Below, piece by piece: positions 23,038-34,600 of a stretch of DNA of 64,000 nucleotides; the stretch's first letter is position 1; each line of letters begins with the position of its first letter. The DNA is from Galerina marginata. Lineage: Eukaryota; Basidiomycota; Agaricomycetes; Agaricales; Galerinaceae. The notes below the pieces were generated by a model. That model was not told the DNA's origin. It saw only the letters and a program-made list of their open reading frames with translations, and did not search any database. Both the position numbers and the translations under genes were made by a program. The stretch lies in the NCBI GenBank assembly GCA_023014335.1, contig JAECYW010000005.1, positions 2,170,001 through 2,234,000 of the forward strand. The letters are read 5' to 3'.

Positions 23038-23798
23038 GGATGTCCCAAATGCAAGAATAAACCGGTAAAGATAGCACAGTTGACAAGGAAGCCCACGACA
23101 TTTTTCTGACAACACGCATTTTCTTTGGGGAAGACAGAAAAGCATGTGGAAGTTCGGACGGATAACCACAATGGGATTACATAAGCAACACATTGATGGT
23201 GCACTTTGCACCAATGATCAAGGTACCATCGAGCAATTACCAACAAGCACCTCTATATGGCACTCCTTCTGACACTTCCAGTCATCCAATAAATTGAAAA
23301 AATTCACTGAAATTGAAGGAAGAATTCTGACTGAAATTCCGACTGAAATTCGACGATTCGCGACCCATACACATATTGGGCAGTGGTTCCAGAATCCACA
23401 TGCTTGGAAACTTCACGGGCTTGAATAGTCGCAAGGACTCAGACCACTTTCAAGTGAGGATACAATGGATAAGACGATGTAAAATTAGAAACGTGAAGCA
23501 CATGCACTCAATTTTTCCATTAGATGTTTCTTTTCCGTTTTCTCACTGCGATCTAGAGTTTCGTGGGCAAAAACCAGGAGGAAGGACTGTCAGGTAGTAG
23601 GACATATCCGAGAGAAGTTTGAGAACCACGGTACCGAATCCCATATGCGCCGCGTGGGGTCGACGAGCTGACGTTCGGCCCACCTAAAGCTCGTAAGCCG
23701 TGGTAAGTGGACACATCTTGATTGATGCTTGGCAGACAAGAGGTTAAATTCCGAGGGAGATGGAGGTAGTAGGTAAAGATATCGGGATATGTATGGCG
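23038..23798. other. gene-free stretch
   Basis: Nothing coding is seen. Around 23280-23350 the pentamer TGAAATT/CTGAAATT recurs (attgaaaaaattcactgaaattgaagg, ctgaaattccgactgaaattcg), a small degenerate repeat. Confidence 0.35.
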
Positions 23799-25087
23799 TC
23801 AATCTGCACCAATATGAAGGCTCTCGAAACCAGCCCAGAGCTCATCCGTGGCTACTTCCTGTGGTCGCGAGCGATAAGGACCAACTTCAATCTCAGGAGC
23901 AGGGGCAGTCCAGAGAATTTGCCAGTCTATCACTGACCACGGTTTCCGCGACCCATCACTTTCAGGAGCCGAAGCGTTCCCACAGACAAAAAAAGGATGC
24001 TGACGTAGAACCTCGGGTGAAGACTTTGGTTGTACCCCAATACGCTCAAGTGGATCAAGAATCTAAGGATAGTCAGCTGTTGAACGTGACGATGTCCCCA
24101 AAGAGAATCTCACCAGGAGACGTCTTATCAGATCTGCTGCATCCTCGTCACAGACCTGCGGCAGAGAATAGTCCAGGGCTCTCACCCGTTTCATTGTAAG
24201 ATAGTCGGTCGCCGCTGTAAATGGCGAAGTTCCGAAGAGGAAAAAGAAAAGCGTGCATCCGATTGCCCAGAGGTCCGGACTAGTTGGTTCTTAATCAAGT
24301 GACCATTATCCAATTAACGGAGTGGTAATTACCTTTTTGGATTCGACTCAGACCTAGCAAGAAGCTCTGGTGATATGTAGGCCGCTGTACCGACGAATGT
24401 ATTCGTCCTTGGGGCTAGGTTCTCAATACGATAAAGACACCCAAATAGCCAGATAGCCAGGTGACTTACATTCCATGTCCTGTCCAATATAAGAGCATCC
24501 AAAGTCTGCTAGTTTAATACGCATATCGCTGTCGAGGAGAATGTTCTCCGGCTTGATGTCCCGATGCGCTACCCCCGATTCATGGAGGTACTGGACAGCA
24601 TCAACCAATTGAGCAGTATAATATCGCGCACAATTGAGCGATATCGACCCTAGTTTTTGCACCAGTACCTTCAGATCCCCATTAGTAGCCAAGTCCAAGG
24701 CAAAATCTGTCAATTAATGCCATAGTTTTGCTCCTGGGGGCTTCAACGACTCACAAAGGTGCGTCGAGTCCTGGAAACAGTGGTGCAGACGAACAACGCC
24801 CTGATGCGGATTTGGTTTTGTGCCCAAAGCAATCAAGGCATCCTTCTCAACAAGAGCCGAACGAATCACTTTCTTTTTTACCAGCTGTGCCTTGTTCAAA
24901 ACTTTCAGTGCATAATGTTTCTTATTCTTTTTATAAACAGCGTCTATAATCTATGCAAACTGCCTGGATTAATCTGTGGAAGTCCAGGGAAATGCCACGA
25001 GCTTACCGTGGCTAGCGACCCCCACGCAACTTCTTCCCCAAGTTCAAAATCATCCAAAGTTGCGGTTGTAGGCTTTGTGGGTGTCAT
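23799..25087 (-). CDS. PDK1-like serine/threonine kinase
   Basis: AGC-family kinase closest in motif order to PDK1/Pkh, which phosphorylates activation loops of other AGC kinases. From the start: [17 protein letters not shown] (Gly-rich loop, first Gly replaced by Ala), [16 protein letters not shown] (catalytic Lys), [18 protein letters not shown] (hinge), [15 protein letters not shown] (catalytic loop), [10 protein letters not shown] (DFG), [15 protein letters not shown] (activation loop with the PDK1-type FVGTA-YISPEL signature), [17 protein letters not shown], then ILDPLERIG and a short tail ending at 23799. The Thr in NTFVGTA sits where PDK1 has its autophosphorylated Ser. No PH domain is visible. 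Six introns were placed so the frame continues. An acceptor-like TATAG about 20 bases before the ATG leaves an upstream exon possible. About 380 residues as read. Confidence 0.88.
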
Positions 25088-25447
25088 CCGCGAGTCTGGG
25101 CCGTAACGCTATAAAGAAGCGAAGATTAGCCCAGAATAGAGCCGGTCCTGGAAGATTATCCGAGTGAGAGGCGCAGGTCGAACGTGAACAGAGTGACGGT
25201 TTGAAGCAGGATTTACAATGAGATAAGCACGATTCATCATGGACAGGCGACTTGCTCCTTTCGGTCTTTCCGTTTATCAGGGCCGCGATAATAGCTTTTA
25301 TCCCGCGTACCGTGGTGGGGCTGCCATGTTCTAGCCACGCGTCGCTTTGAATAGGTGAAGATAATTATACATTGACTGATGGTTTACACGAATGTAATGT
25401 ACAAGCGAACTACGCGATGATGGGCCTCCGAAGACTCGGAGCCAAAT
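25088..25447. other. intergenic region, kinase 5' / GID9 3'
   Basis: No coding frame recognised; may include an upstream exon of the kinase. Confidence 0.3.
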
Positions 25448-27007
25448 TTACGATATGAAGACCTTTCGTAACTCAGAAAATTGGCAAGTTTTTCCTGTCC
25501 GCGGGCAGGTGACAATTCCGCCGTTCCGAACGGCCATCTCTTCCAACGCCTAAGATAACATGTTTGTCAGTTATCGAAAGCAAGTACCTTTCTCACTGGA
25601 ATCAGGAACTGACCTCTCTAGAATACACATGGCCGTCCGGAAAGGCCATTGGCATGTTATCTTCATCCATGATCTTCCCACTTATCTGACAGACAATCGT
25701 CGAGTTCGCATGGTGACTATATGGTACTTCGCCTGCTAGCTTTCCAAGTCCTAGCGGCTGCGAATCTGTTCCGGATTCTCCGTCACATACTGGACAGTCA
25801 ACATTTTTTGTCGAGTGATCAAAACAAGCAGGAAGCTTTAATGCGACGAGTCCGGCATATAACGAGAGGTGAAGTAGTGGCTCCGTGGACAGTGTGTTGA
25901 GGTTGTAAATTGCTAGGCGGAACGCTTTCGCGAGAGTATGCCAACGCGAGATATCATACAACCGCTATCAGCGACGGATATTCGGCTTTACATTCTTGGA
26001 ATTAGATACAAAAAACACACCTTGTATGGCCCGCATGGGGTACTTGGTGGGAAGGCTAGCAAAGCCGATAACTGCCTGATCTGCGCAATATGAGTGTCCT
26101 GCCAGGGAATGAGATATTTCTTTGAATAGGCAATCGCTTCTAGATTCTTTCTCGCTCTTGAGAGTTCGATATATTCTTGCATGCGAAGATCAAATTCTAA
26201 GGTGCTCTGTGAACAAAACGTGAACATAGAGTTAGCTGATGCTAGAAGCAGGACTTGTAAGGTCGTGCCTTGATTTTTCGAAGAGCCGTTTTGTTTTCAT
26301 TACACCAAGCAAGGGCTTCAGTACAACTGTGACGAGCTAAAGCATCTTCGATGCGGCGTATGTCCGAAAAAAGCTCGATATCGACCAGCGTCTGAAAATA
26401 AACCGGTGAGATAACTGTTGCGAACAGAAGTCGGCGTCCTTGCCTCAATTTTTTTCTCTTTAGCAATGCTTCTGGCCGAGTTCTCCTTTCCGGCTCTCAG
26501 ACACCAGTCCACAAGCCATCTATCCAGACGAATATCAGCCCATCTGGAGAACTCTGGTTGGTTTGTGTTCTGAAGGGATTCGACCGTAGCTAGATGATGG
26601 AGTCGCTCTCGCATAACGTCCTGGGTTGGCTTCCCCGCAGTATCGTGTAAGTCAGATAACTGATTTTGGGAATGAGAAATAAGATCCACTAAGAGCAAGT
26701 ACAAACTACCTTTCTCTTTAGGTTCTCCACCCTCCCAATCATGTTGTCGATCGACTTTAACGCGTCTTCCGCCGACAGACTCCCACTAGCCGCCCGAGAG
26801 GCAAGGTCATTCGAGGTTGTCTGTACACCACCCAGTTCCCGTTCAACGTTTTTCTGCGATGTACGGAAGATCTTGCGATAATTCTCGTATGGGACCTGTC
26901 GTTCCTGAGTGAGGCGCGTTTACAAAGAGAACTTCAACAACAATGCTTACTCGCGCAAAAGGCTGCTCAAAGAGCATAATTCCCTCTAGATTCAGTTTGC
27001 TACCCAT
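25448..27007 (-). CDS. FYV10: FYV10/GID9 (MAEA) subunit of the GID/CTLH E3 ubiquitin ligase
   Basis: RING-like subunit that pairs with RMD5/GID2 in the GID ligase, which targets gluconeogenic enzymes. Start MGSKLNLEGIMLFEQPFAR, then VPYENYRKIFRTSQKNVERE. After coiled segments a LisH-like block (IRLDRWLVDWCLRAGKENSA) is followed by a CTLH helix set (LVDIELFSDIRRIEDALARH, SCTEALAWCNENKTALRK, LEFDLRMQEYIELSRA). Further on: IAQIRQLSALLAFPP and LYDISRWHTLAKAF. The C-terminal degenerate RING spans VDCPVCDG, IVCQISGKIMDEDNMP, FPDGHVYSREALEEMA and GIVTCPRTGKTCQFSELRKV, ending FIS at 25448. Length of about 430 residues matches the family. Several short introns. ATG 27007 begins the conserved N-terminal block. 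Confidence 0.95.
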
Positions 27008-30000
27008 ACTAAAGACCTTTTTTGAATACCAAGATATGGGAGGTCCTCTTGCTGTTGAAAGGTCGGCCAGAACATCAACGTGAACGATCAAAGGTAATTA
27101 CGACTGCTCCGGTCCGGTGTCCACGTGATCCATCATCCAATTAGCGGCTAAGACTTGCGATTCTAGATTTGCCTTCGCCTTCGCTTTGCCGTCAACTTCT
27201 GTTCAATTTCAGCGACTTTAGCTGCCAAAAGGACAAGCAATAATTTTGCCGAAGAATGTGCATCTGCCTTGGGCCAGTACGACTTGACTTGGACTTGACT
27301 GAGACCCACTTGACTTGCCACGACTGCCGAGTCGCGGCCTACTTTGAAAGACGAAGTTTCTTCGATAGGACTCGGATTTACTCAGGCTTTGGTTTCTTGT
27401 CTTGGGACTTCAGTACCGACTTGACTTTTAGTACATTCACTTTTAGTTTTTGCTACCAGTGGTTTGTCACAATATTCTCTCTTTACCCAATTCAGACTTT
27501 GGACTCTGGACTTCCATGAATCTGGCTCTCCGTATTTTTCAATTGTGCGTATAAGATGCCATGGGTGTTGCATGGGTGCCAACTCCGAATGCGCCGCATA
27601 CATAATTTTCTACACCTTACTTGCATTTCTGGTAGATGGAGCCGCCTTTTCGATTCTGTAATTGGTTCCAATTCAATTCCGGTGTGTCTTTCTCTCGATC
27701 GAGTCTTTCATTACTCTTTTAATGCCAACGGCTGGCCTTCTGCTCTCGTCGGTTTACATTGCCGTCGCGGAGAGTCGTGAAACACCCACAGTCCGGGACC
27801 GGTTGGGCCTCCTAGACGACAGTGGATTCTCCATTAAAACACGACGACTACAACCTGGCTACTACGGTGCCATTAGCAGAAATTTCCAAAAAATCCTCGA
27901 AAATATATCGCCTTAAATTCGATGATATCATATTTCCTATCTTTAGTTAAGTAAGTATGGCATGGATATTCCCTGGTTGTTCATTTCCATGGGTCGCCGG
28001 GGGTCGACGACTGCCCGAGTCTCGTGTCTTGCTAACACAGGTATTGGAACGGAAGCACCTTATTTTGCGCTCCGTGTTCGGGCTGTATTCGTGCGCTTCG
28101 TCTCCACTTTCCAATTCGATTGACCAACCTGGGGTAAATTAATTTCCCTGTCGTCTGAACTGGCCGAAACCACGATCTGTTTCATGCAATGAGGCGTGCA
28201 CGACGCGACGGGGCACTCTTCGCGTCAAACTCAAAAAATAGGTCTAGGCTATTGCAGAACTTACATAATGACCAACCTGGCAAAAACCGCTAGATCTCAG
28301 AAGTTATCGGCTTTGCCTCGTTTATTCTTCGGCGCTCATGTCGATTGCGATACTGCAATGAGGCAAGCCTTTATCTCTTTGCGTCCACCTTGTGTTGGAC
28401 TCCACAGATTCACTGAATCTGAATCTGAACGGCAGCACTTTTATGCGACGCTTCCTTAAACAGCTCCTTAGTGGTGTTGCCCGAGGGATCCGTGAATAAC
28501 GACATATTTAGCTTAGTCGGTATATTCCATGCTCCCATGCCCAACCCCCGAGTTCCGGGCAAGGATTCAATTATATAGGACAATACTGCCCAGGCAACTG
28601 GGAATGAATGTTTTCAGACAATTGGACCTGCACCACTTTTCCTTTTACAGCTCGTTGACCCTGCAATAGCAGTCTTGTCTGGACATAAAAGGGCAAGGTG
28701 CGTCATAAACGCCAAAGTGCTTATCACATTAAAATGTACAAATACAGTTCTTTATTTGCTTAGTTAGTTTGAGCGCCTGAAGAGGAGATACTGATGTTCT
28801 CCTATGTCATCTGAACAATATGAAATACAAAAAGGTTGAACATCTACATGGCCCGACAGCTCAATATTAGTGAGCTTCGACGAGAGTCCACGAGGGTTTC
28901 TATATTGGTCCTCAGCGGAATTACAAACCAGTGCACTGCATGCGTACCTCACTGCGCAAGCGTAAACATGAGGACCGTCTTTATTTATCTCGAAGCACAG
29001 CCTGGGACGCGAAGCTGGTTCTGGCCATAAACGCCGGACAGAACCACATATTCGTCACGCCTCACAGCGACAAACCGCCAGTGTCTTTCTCCGACACTCC
29101 TCCCGCGTTTGAAGGCCCGCCAGAGGGAATGGGTATATTTCTAGCTTATGCTACGAAATTCCGACATTTTTTTTACAAACACGCACCACGTCGACTTGAC
29201 TCTAACTTGAAGTCGCAAGCACCGGCGTTACAGGATGGCTTTCCTCACTGCCGACAAAATAATCCCCGACAGTCCAAATTGAGGCTTTCACGATCATGTC
29301 CGAGCCCTCGAATCTGCATTGCGGGCGGCCATTGAGCATTACGCCAGAAAGTCGCAAGGTCTCGTCAAGTAAGTTTCCGTAAATATCGCAACTTGCCAGC
29401 CGTTTAGCGTGTGCGGAATGTCGAATTTGTTTAATGTATCAGACTACCAACCGCCGAGTTGACAATACAGCTCAAACCGAATCCACGGACTTGAAACGGC
29501 AATAAATCCATGGCCATTCATCCGGCCCACAGTCTCCTGACAAAACACTTCCAAAAGCCTCAGGCATCCAAAAGGCGGGGCTGAAATAGGTCAACCAGAA
29601 GACGATGTAATCATGCGTTCCAGGTTGTTCCTCGGATTTTGGCAAGATCGTACGTTTTTGTCGGACGAGAAGGTGTCAGTGAGTATAAATTTGCTCTATG
29701 GCAAGTCTTAACGCTGCGCCACGTTCTGATGAGATCCATTAACAAATATCTGGGGTTTGCCTGCTAAATAGCGCACAAAGTCCGAGTTTGACAATATGCA
29801 TTGCATGGGAACGGAAGGGAAATCGAATGGGCAGCCATAGGTCCAAGAGAATATGACAGGGCTTTCAAAATCTATCCGGGTTGAAAGCTGGTCCAAGTCA
29901 GGCTCACTACCTGCTGAAGGGTGATACATGGCCATCAAACACTGGCATGAAACGACAGGGAGACTTAGAGCCTCTGGCTGCTCCCATCCAATATGGGGTC

Positions 30001-30118
30001 CTACTTCCTGCTTGTTACCACGGACGTGACAAGCGGTCAGGAGGCAGTCTGCTCTTTGTTTCGTTGTTTTAAAATAGACAGTATATTAGATCTCCAGCGA
30101 TCATGAGTGAGGCTTAGA
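27008..30118. other. gene-poor region with GACTT-rich patches
   Basis: 3.1 kb without a supported gene. Between 27281 and 27516 the pentamer GACTT and variants recur densely (gacttgacttggacttgact and similar), and again at about 29190. Several plus-strand ORFs (27464-27916, 28931-29335) lack motifs. It may be decayed mobile or subtelomeric-type DNA, but no terminal repeats or transposase motifs are visible. Confidence 0.4.
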
Positions 30119-31240
30119 CTATCTGGCCAATTTCCGCTCATGACGACAGTCGATTATTTCTCTCAGCACAGCAACCAATACGAGGACGACACACGCAACC
30201 AGCGGGGCATACAGCGAAGCCTTCGTGCTCAACAGGGAAATTAAGCAAAGACAGCATGCCATGATGAAAGAAAGCTCGAGAGGCGAGGATGAGAGATTCG
30301 CTGAGTAGTCAAAAGCCTGGTAGAGGGAGGAAGCGGACGGTGCGTACATCTGTTGTGTAAAGATCAGGCCAAACATACGGAGGTCTCTGTCAAACATTTT
30401 ACCTTCGTTAAGGCTTTCAGAGCGTGTTTAAAAACTCCACTTCCATCCTGACCGATTAGCATACTCTTGATTTGGTTGACTGATTTCACTATACTGAGAA
30501 GGGCATGCTGGCCTCCTTGTGCGTTTTCGAAAGTACGACGGGGAACCAGTGACTTTAGCTGCCAGTCTGAAATCCCATAGTCACCAGCCGATCAGTCAAT
30601 TGCCCTGCCGGCCGAGCAGGAACACCGAGCAGAGCGAGAAGTTGATTCCCAAACAAAGTAAACATGGAATGTAGATCTTGAGGAGGTAACTCGAAAATTG
30701 GAAAGGTGTTCAAGCTTGGAATATGTATGATGATACCTCCCCACGAAGGGAGAACTTGAAGGAATGCGGAGGATGGAGAAAGTGTCCCTTTATTGAATAT
30801 TAGTGTCGGCTTATCCTGGAAGTCTGACGGTTCCTTCTCACCGTGGCGCCTTCGACGTAACAGTATAAAGATGACTTCCAGCCAAATCTTTTAGTATTTT
30901 TAATGCAGAGATGAAATGCAACAAGAAGATAGAGCACACAGTGTACACGGGTTGTGGAGTACATCGATGCCATACTGGCCCATCGCTTGGGTCTTTTAAA
31001 TCGTCCAGTGAGCTGTTGCCTCGCGTCTTCAGTGAATTGCGCTTTTGAATCATCTACGCAGGTCCTTATTGGAAACTTGGGCTGGTCCCTGGCAAGCAGA
31101 AGGACCCGCACTCTCGATATAGATTGTGTACCACCAGAGTGGGAGGTCCATTGAAGAAATCAGAGTGCAATAAGCGACTATAATGGAGCGCCAGAATCCA
31201 TTTCTTTGGTAAAACAACTCTCGCATTGACGTTGGCAATG
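30119..31240 (-). pseudogene. decayed, internally deleted copy of PIG-S (GPI17)
   Basis: Reads as a paralog of the intact PIG-S at 36810-38729, inverted. Matching blocks in order: ELFYQRNGFWRSIIVAYC and LPLWWYTIYIESAG (cf. KLFYQNDGLRRSIISAYW, LPVWWYTTSIERLS); after a frame change near 31110, FPIRTCVDDS and YCYVEGATVRRNR (cf. LPIRVCVDTP). The sequence then jumps directly to GTLSPSSAFLQVLPSWGGII (cf. GTPSPSSAFLLPQWGGIV) and LPPQDLHSMFTLFGNQLL. After another frame change near 30565 come DWQLKSLVPRRTFENAQGG, QIKSMLIGQDGSG and the C-terminal TLLSTK-type membrane helix ending RHERKLAR (cf. RRERKLAKK). Exons 2-4 of the intact gene are missing. Two frame changes plus the deletion make a functional product unlikely. 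The intron before the last exon is retained, so this is a DNA-level copy, not a retrocopy. Confidence 0.9.
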
Positions 31241-31667
31241 TAGAGAACTTCGCCGCCGGTATCCTTCAAGTTGTGGTTGGTTGAGGGTGCATGAGCTCTT
31301 ACCTAATGCGTCTTGCAACCCTCGAGCTGTTTACCTTTGTTAACCGCCTTGAAACTTCGGATGCCGTTCGTCAAACAATTTTGTAATTATTGTTCAATGT
31401 GGGTCTCATTAGGATTCATAACCATCCACTGATTATCAGAGTACTTACATACAATGCATGATTGGTCGAATAAATATTCCTATGGTAATGTGTTCTAAGT
31501 ATCGCATATCGCTATTATTCAGTAAGATAATGTGACGCTATGGCAGAGCTAAAGGAAGTAATGCCTGAAAAGCCCAAAAGAACTTAAAACAACAGGGAGT
31601 AGAATACGAAACAAAAATGGGAAAGAAGATAATAAAGTAAGTCAAAGAAAAAGTCGAATGAAAAGGG
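31241..31667. other. intergenic, 3' of SNT1 and 5' of the PIG-S pseudogene
   Basis: AT-rich; no coding frame. Part may be the old promoter of the duplicated PIG-S copy. Confidence 0.3.
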
Positions 31668-34600
31668 CTAGGACGTCCATCCGGGATAAAAAAAATTAGA
31701 CGTTGTCCTCGCAGAAGAAGACGAGCCTGAACGGTCTTGTGACGGAGGGACCAAAGCCGGAGGGTACACTCCAGATGGACGCGGAGGATGAGGTGTGTTC
31801 CCAAAATATTGGTTCTCCCCTCTCGCAGAGCTCCCTGCTCTATCGTCACTCGACCCGCCGGATGTGCGACGCCGGTGTTCAGGGAACAAAATCGCTGCTT
31901 CTCGAGGAGGACCATAGAAATGGGTTGAGCCCCAGGTCAGTTGGGGGCCAGGGTAGTACGACCTATGATTTAGGTGTGTACCAGCAGGATCGCTCTGCTG
32001 GGCTGGGTACGACTGCATAGGCGCTGGAAGCGGTTGCATGGGCAGCGGCTTAGGTGAGGCCATGCCTGTAGGCGAATGTACGATGGAAGGGGCGTTGGGG
32101 CCGACAGCTGGGGGTGGAACGTATCCTGAACCTGACCGCCCAGTTGGGTTTGGGTTGGGTGTGGGCACAGACGAAGAAGCGTATGGTGAGGCCAAATAAG
32201 TTGGTGGTCGCGGTTGGGTGTGGGTGCGAGGGGAGGTCGGTCCAGTTGGACGAGACATGTTGGAGACATGTGGATACGGATAGGAAGCATTCCTTTGGGG
32301 TGGGCTGTAGATACTCGGTCGATGTGAATCAGTTGAATGAGCATTGTTGTTCGCGCTACTCAACCTGGCCATAGGAGGTTGATGTGTTGGCAGTGACGGA
32401 TATGGATTTCCTGACTCCAGCTGAGGCAGTGCTGGTCTTGAAAGTGAACTTGGTGCAGGTGGTCGAATTGCAGCAGAGTCTCTCGAAGAACTGGGTTGAC
32501 TGTGACTGTGACTCCTCCCAGAACCAGAGTCAGGAGAGAATAACAACATCGGAGGAGCCGGTGTCGAAATTGTTGATGAAGATGCCGAAGCACCCATGGT
32601 GTGGTTCGACGTCGACACCGGCGTCATAACACCCGACCCAGGAAAGGGTTGTTCAGGCGTTGGTGACCGTTTAGGCGCATTTGCGGCTACTTTCTCCAGA
32701 TCCAACGCAACACTGTTGGCCTTAAAAAAGTTGCTGACTTGGATCTTTGTCTGCTTTGGAAAGAGATATATAGAAGGAGTGAACAGTGAGTCAACAAAGA
32801 CACGGAAACAACTTGAAGGAATGGCAAAATGGCGCACCTTGTTAGGCATAGAAGCAGCAATCCTCTTAAAGTCGTCTCCGTACTGTGCGAGGAGAGACAG
32901 GAACAGGTCTGCGTGATACACCATATCAGGACACGACAATCACGGCTCAAAGAGATGTCCACCAACTTTTATCGTCTTCCGACCACTGGTTCGCCGCAGA
33001 GAGAGCGGCCTTGTCCTTCTTACTACGGGCGGCAGCTTCGGTTCCGTCAAGTCCATTGACAGAGAGTTCCATCTCCGCCTCGGGTCCTGGCGACGGAAAA
33101 TCATGCTCGTCAGACACGGTAGCTGCAGACTTGATCTTCCGCGTCCGCTTCACTCGTTTTACGGGACGAGGCTCCACTGCTTGTTCCTGAAAAAGTCGAA
33201 GGATAAGATGGCGGTTAGGCTCTGTTAGTCACTGTTAATGACCAGGAGAGTGCCTGCCGGCTTACTGAAGGTTCTTCCTCGACCACCGACGCAGGGGTAC
33301 GGGTCCTCTGCACGACAGGCGGTGGGACTGAGACGGGCGGCGTTTGTGCCACTGACACAGGGGCAGACGCAGGAGCAGATACAGAGGTAGACACAGGAGC
33401 GGACGTCGGAGCTGGGGATGGTGTCACTGTAAAACTTACTGCAGAGGCAACAGCAGAACTGGGTGTGCCTGTCATTGTTGGCCCTCTGCGTCGCTTAGGT
33501 CTGCTTTCCGGCTCTGGAGTAGGTGTACTAGTGGGCGTGTCCTCAAATTGAACCGCATTACGCCGAACCGCACTAGCGGCCTTCTTCACCTCTGGTGCAA
33601 CTACAGTCTTCCTACCTCTCGGCGCACGAGCGACAACCGACGGAGACGCAGATGCAGAGGTCGAACCACGGTACACCTCCATATCGTGCTTCGCGATATC
33701 GACCAAAAGCCCGTTCCCCTTCTTCTTGCCCATGCCCCTCCGCTTCCGCTTGTTCGGCGCAAATTGCAAAACAACCCTTCGGAAATCGATGAACCGCTTC
33801 TTGTGCAGATAGTAGTAATCTACGCATTGGGCAGCAGTCTTGTTGGGCAGGAAGTCCGCGATAATGCCGAACTGCTTGGGATACGCCGCGAATTTGTCGA
33901 GGAAGGTTTGTTTCTCCGCATCCGTCCAATCGTCGATCCCAGTATGCGGCCCGTAATATTCGCTCGGGTTCTCCACTAGATGTGCTGTGTCGTCGAAAAG
34001 ATAGTCTACTTGACCATTAGCAACCGATATCATGTCAGGTATCTTGGCGAGGTTCCTCATTGAAAGGTGGAAAGGATCAGTCGCGTCGTCAACCCCTAAA
34101 CTTGCGATAATTTGCTCCATTTCGAAATCCGAACGAACCGCATCCGTAATGGCAGTTGACCGCCGTGTCGTCCTGCCAGTATGCTGGTTCTCATGCTCTG
34201 AAGCCAGGCTTTTCTGTTGCTCGTTCAACGTGTTACAGTGCACAAGCCAGCGCTCCTCTAGCGAGACATACTCTTCCCGAAGCTTTGAAATCTTCTCTTC
34301 CACCATGTTATGACGCTGCGTCAAGTAATCGGAGAGCAGCGGTCGCGTCCTCACAAACGAGTCTGATCTCTCCTGAAAAGCCGCTCCGCTGAACATCTTC
34401 TCAATCAGGGTGTCTGGGGTAGCGATAGGATGTGCCTCTGGCGGATTGGCTATCGACAGGTTTGCCGTCAGCACTGGTTTGACGCGTTCCTCCCGCGACT
34501 GACGATCGCAGAGTAAGCGCGTCATGACAACTATTCTCAGGGCATCTGCTGTCGATTTCGCCTCCGAAAATGGCGGTATCTCCTCAGGTATGGGTAAAAG

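Noticed and set aside
31050..31269. First thought a functional second PIG-S with alternative start
   Set aside because: Frame changes and loss of the exons between YVEGATV and GTLSPSS rule out a normal product.
31703..32629. Plus-strand ORFs over the SNT1 C-terminal exon
   Set aside because: Same reason: antisense to a low-complexity coding exon.
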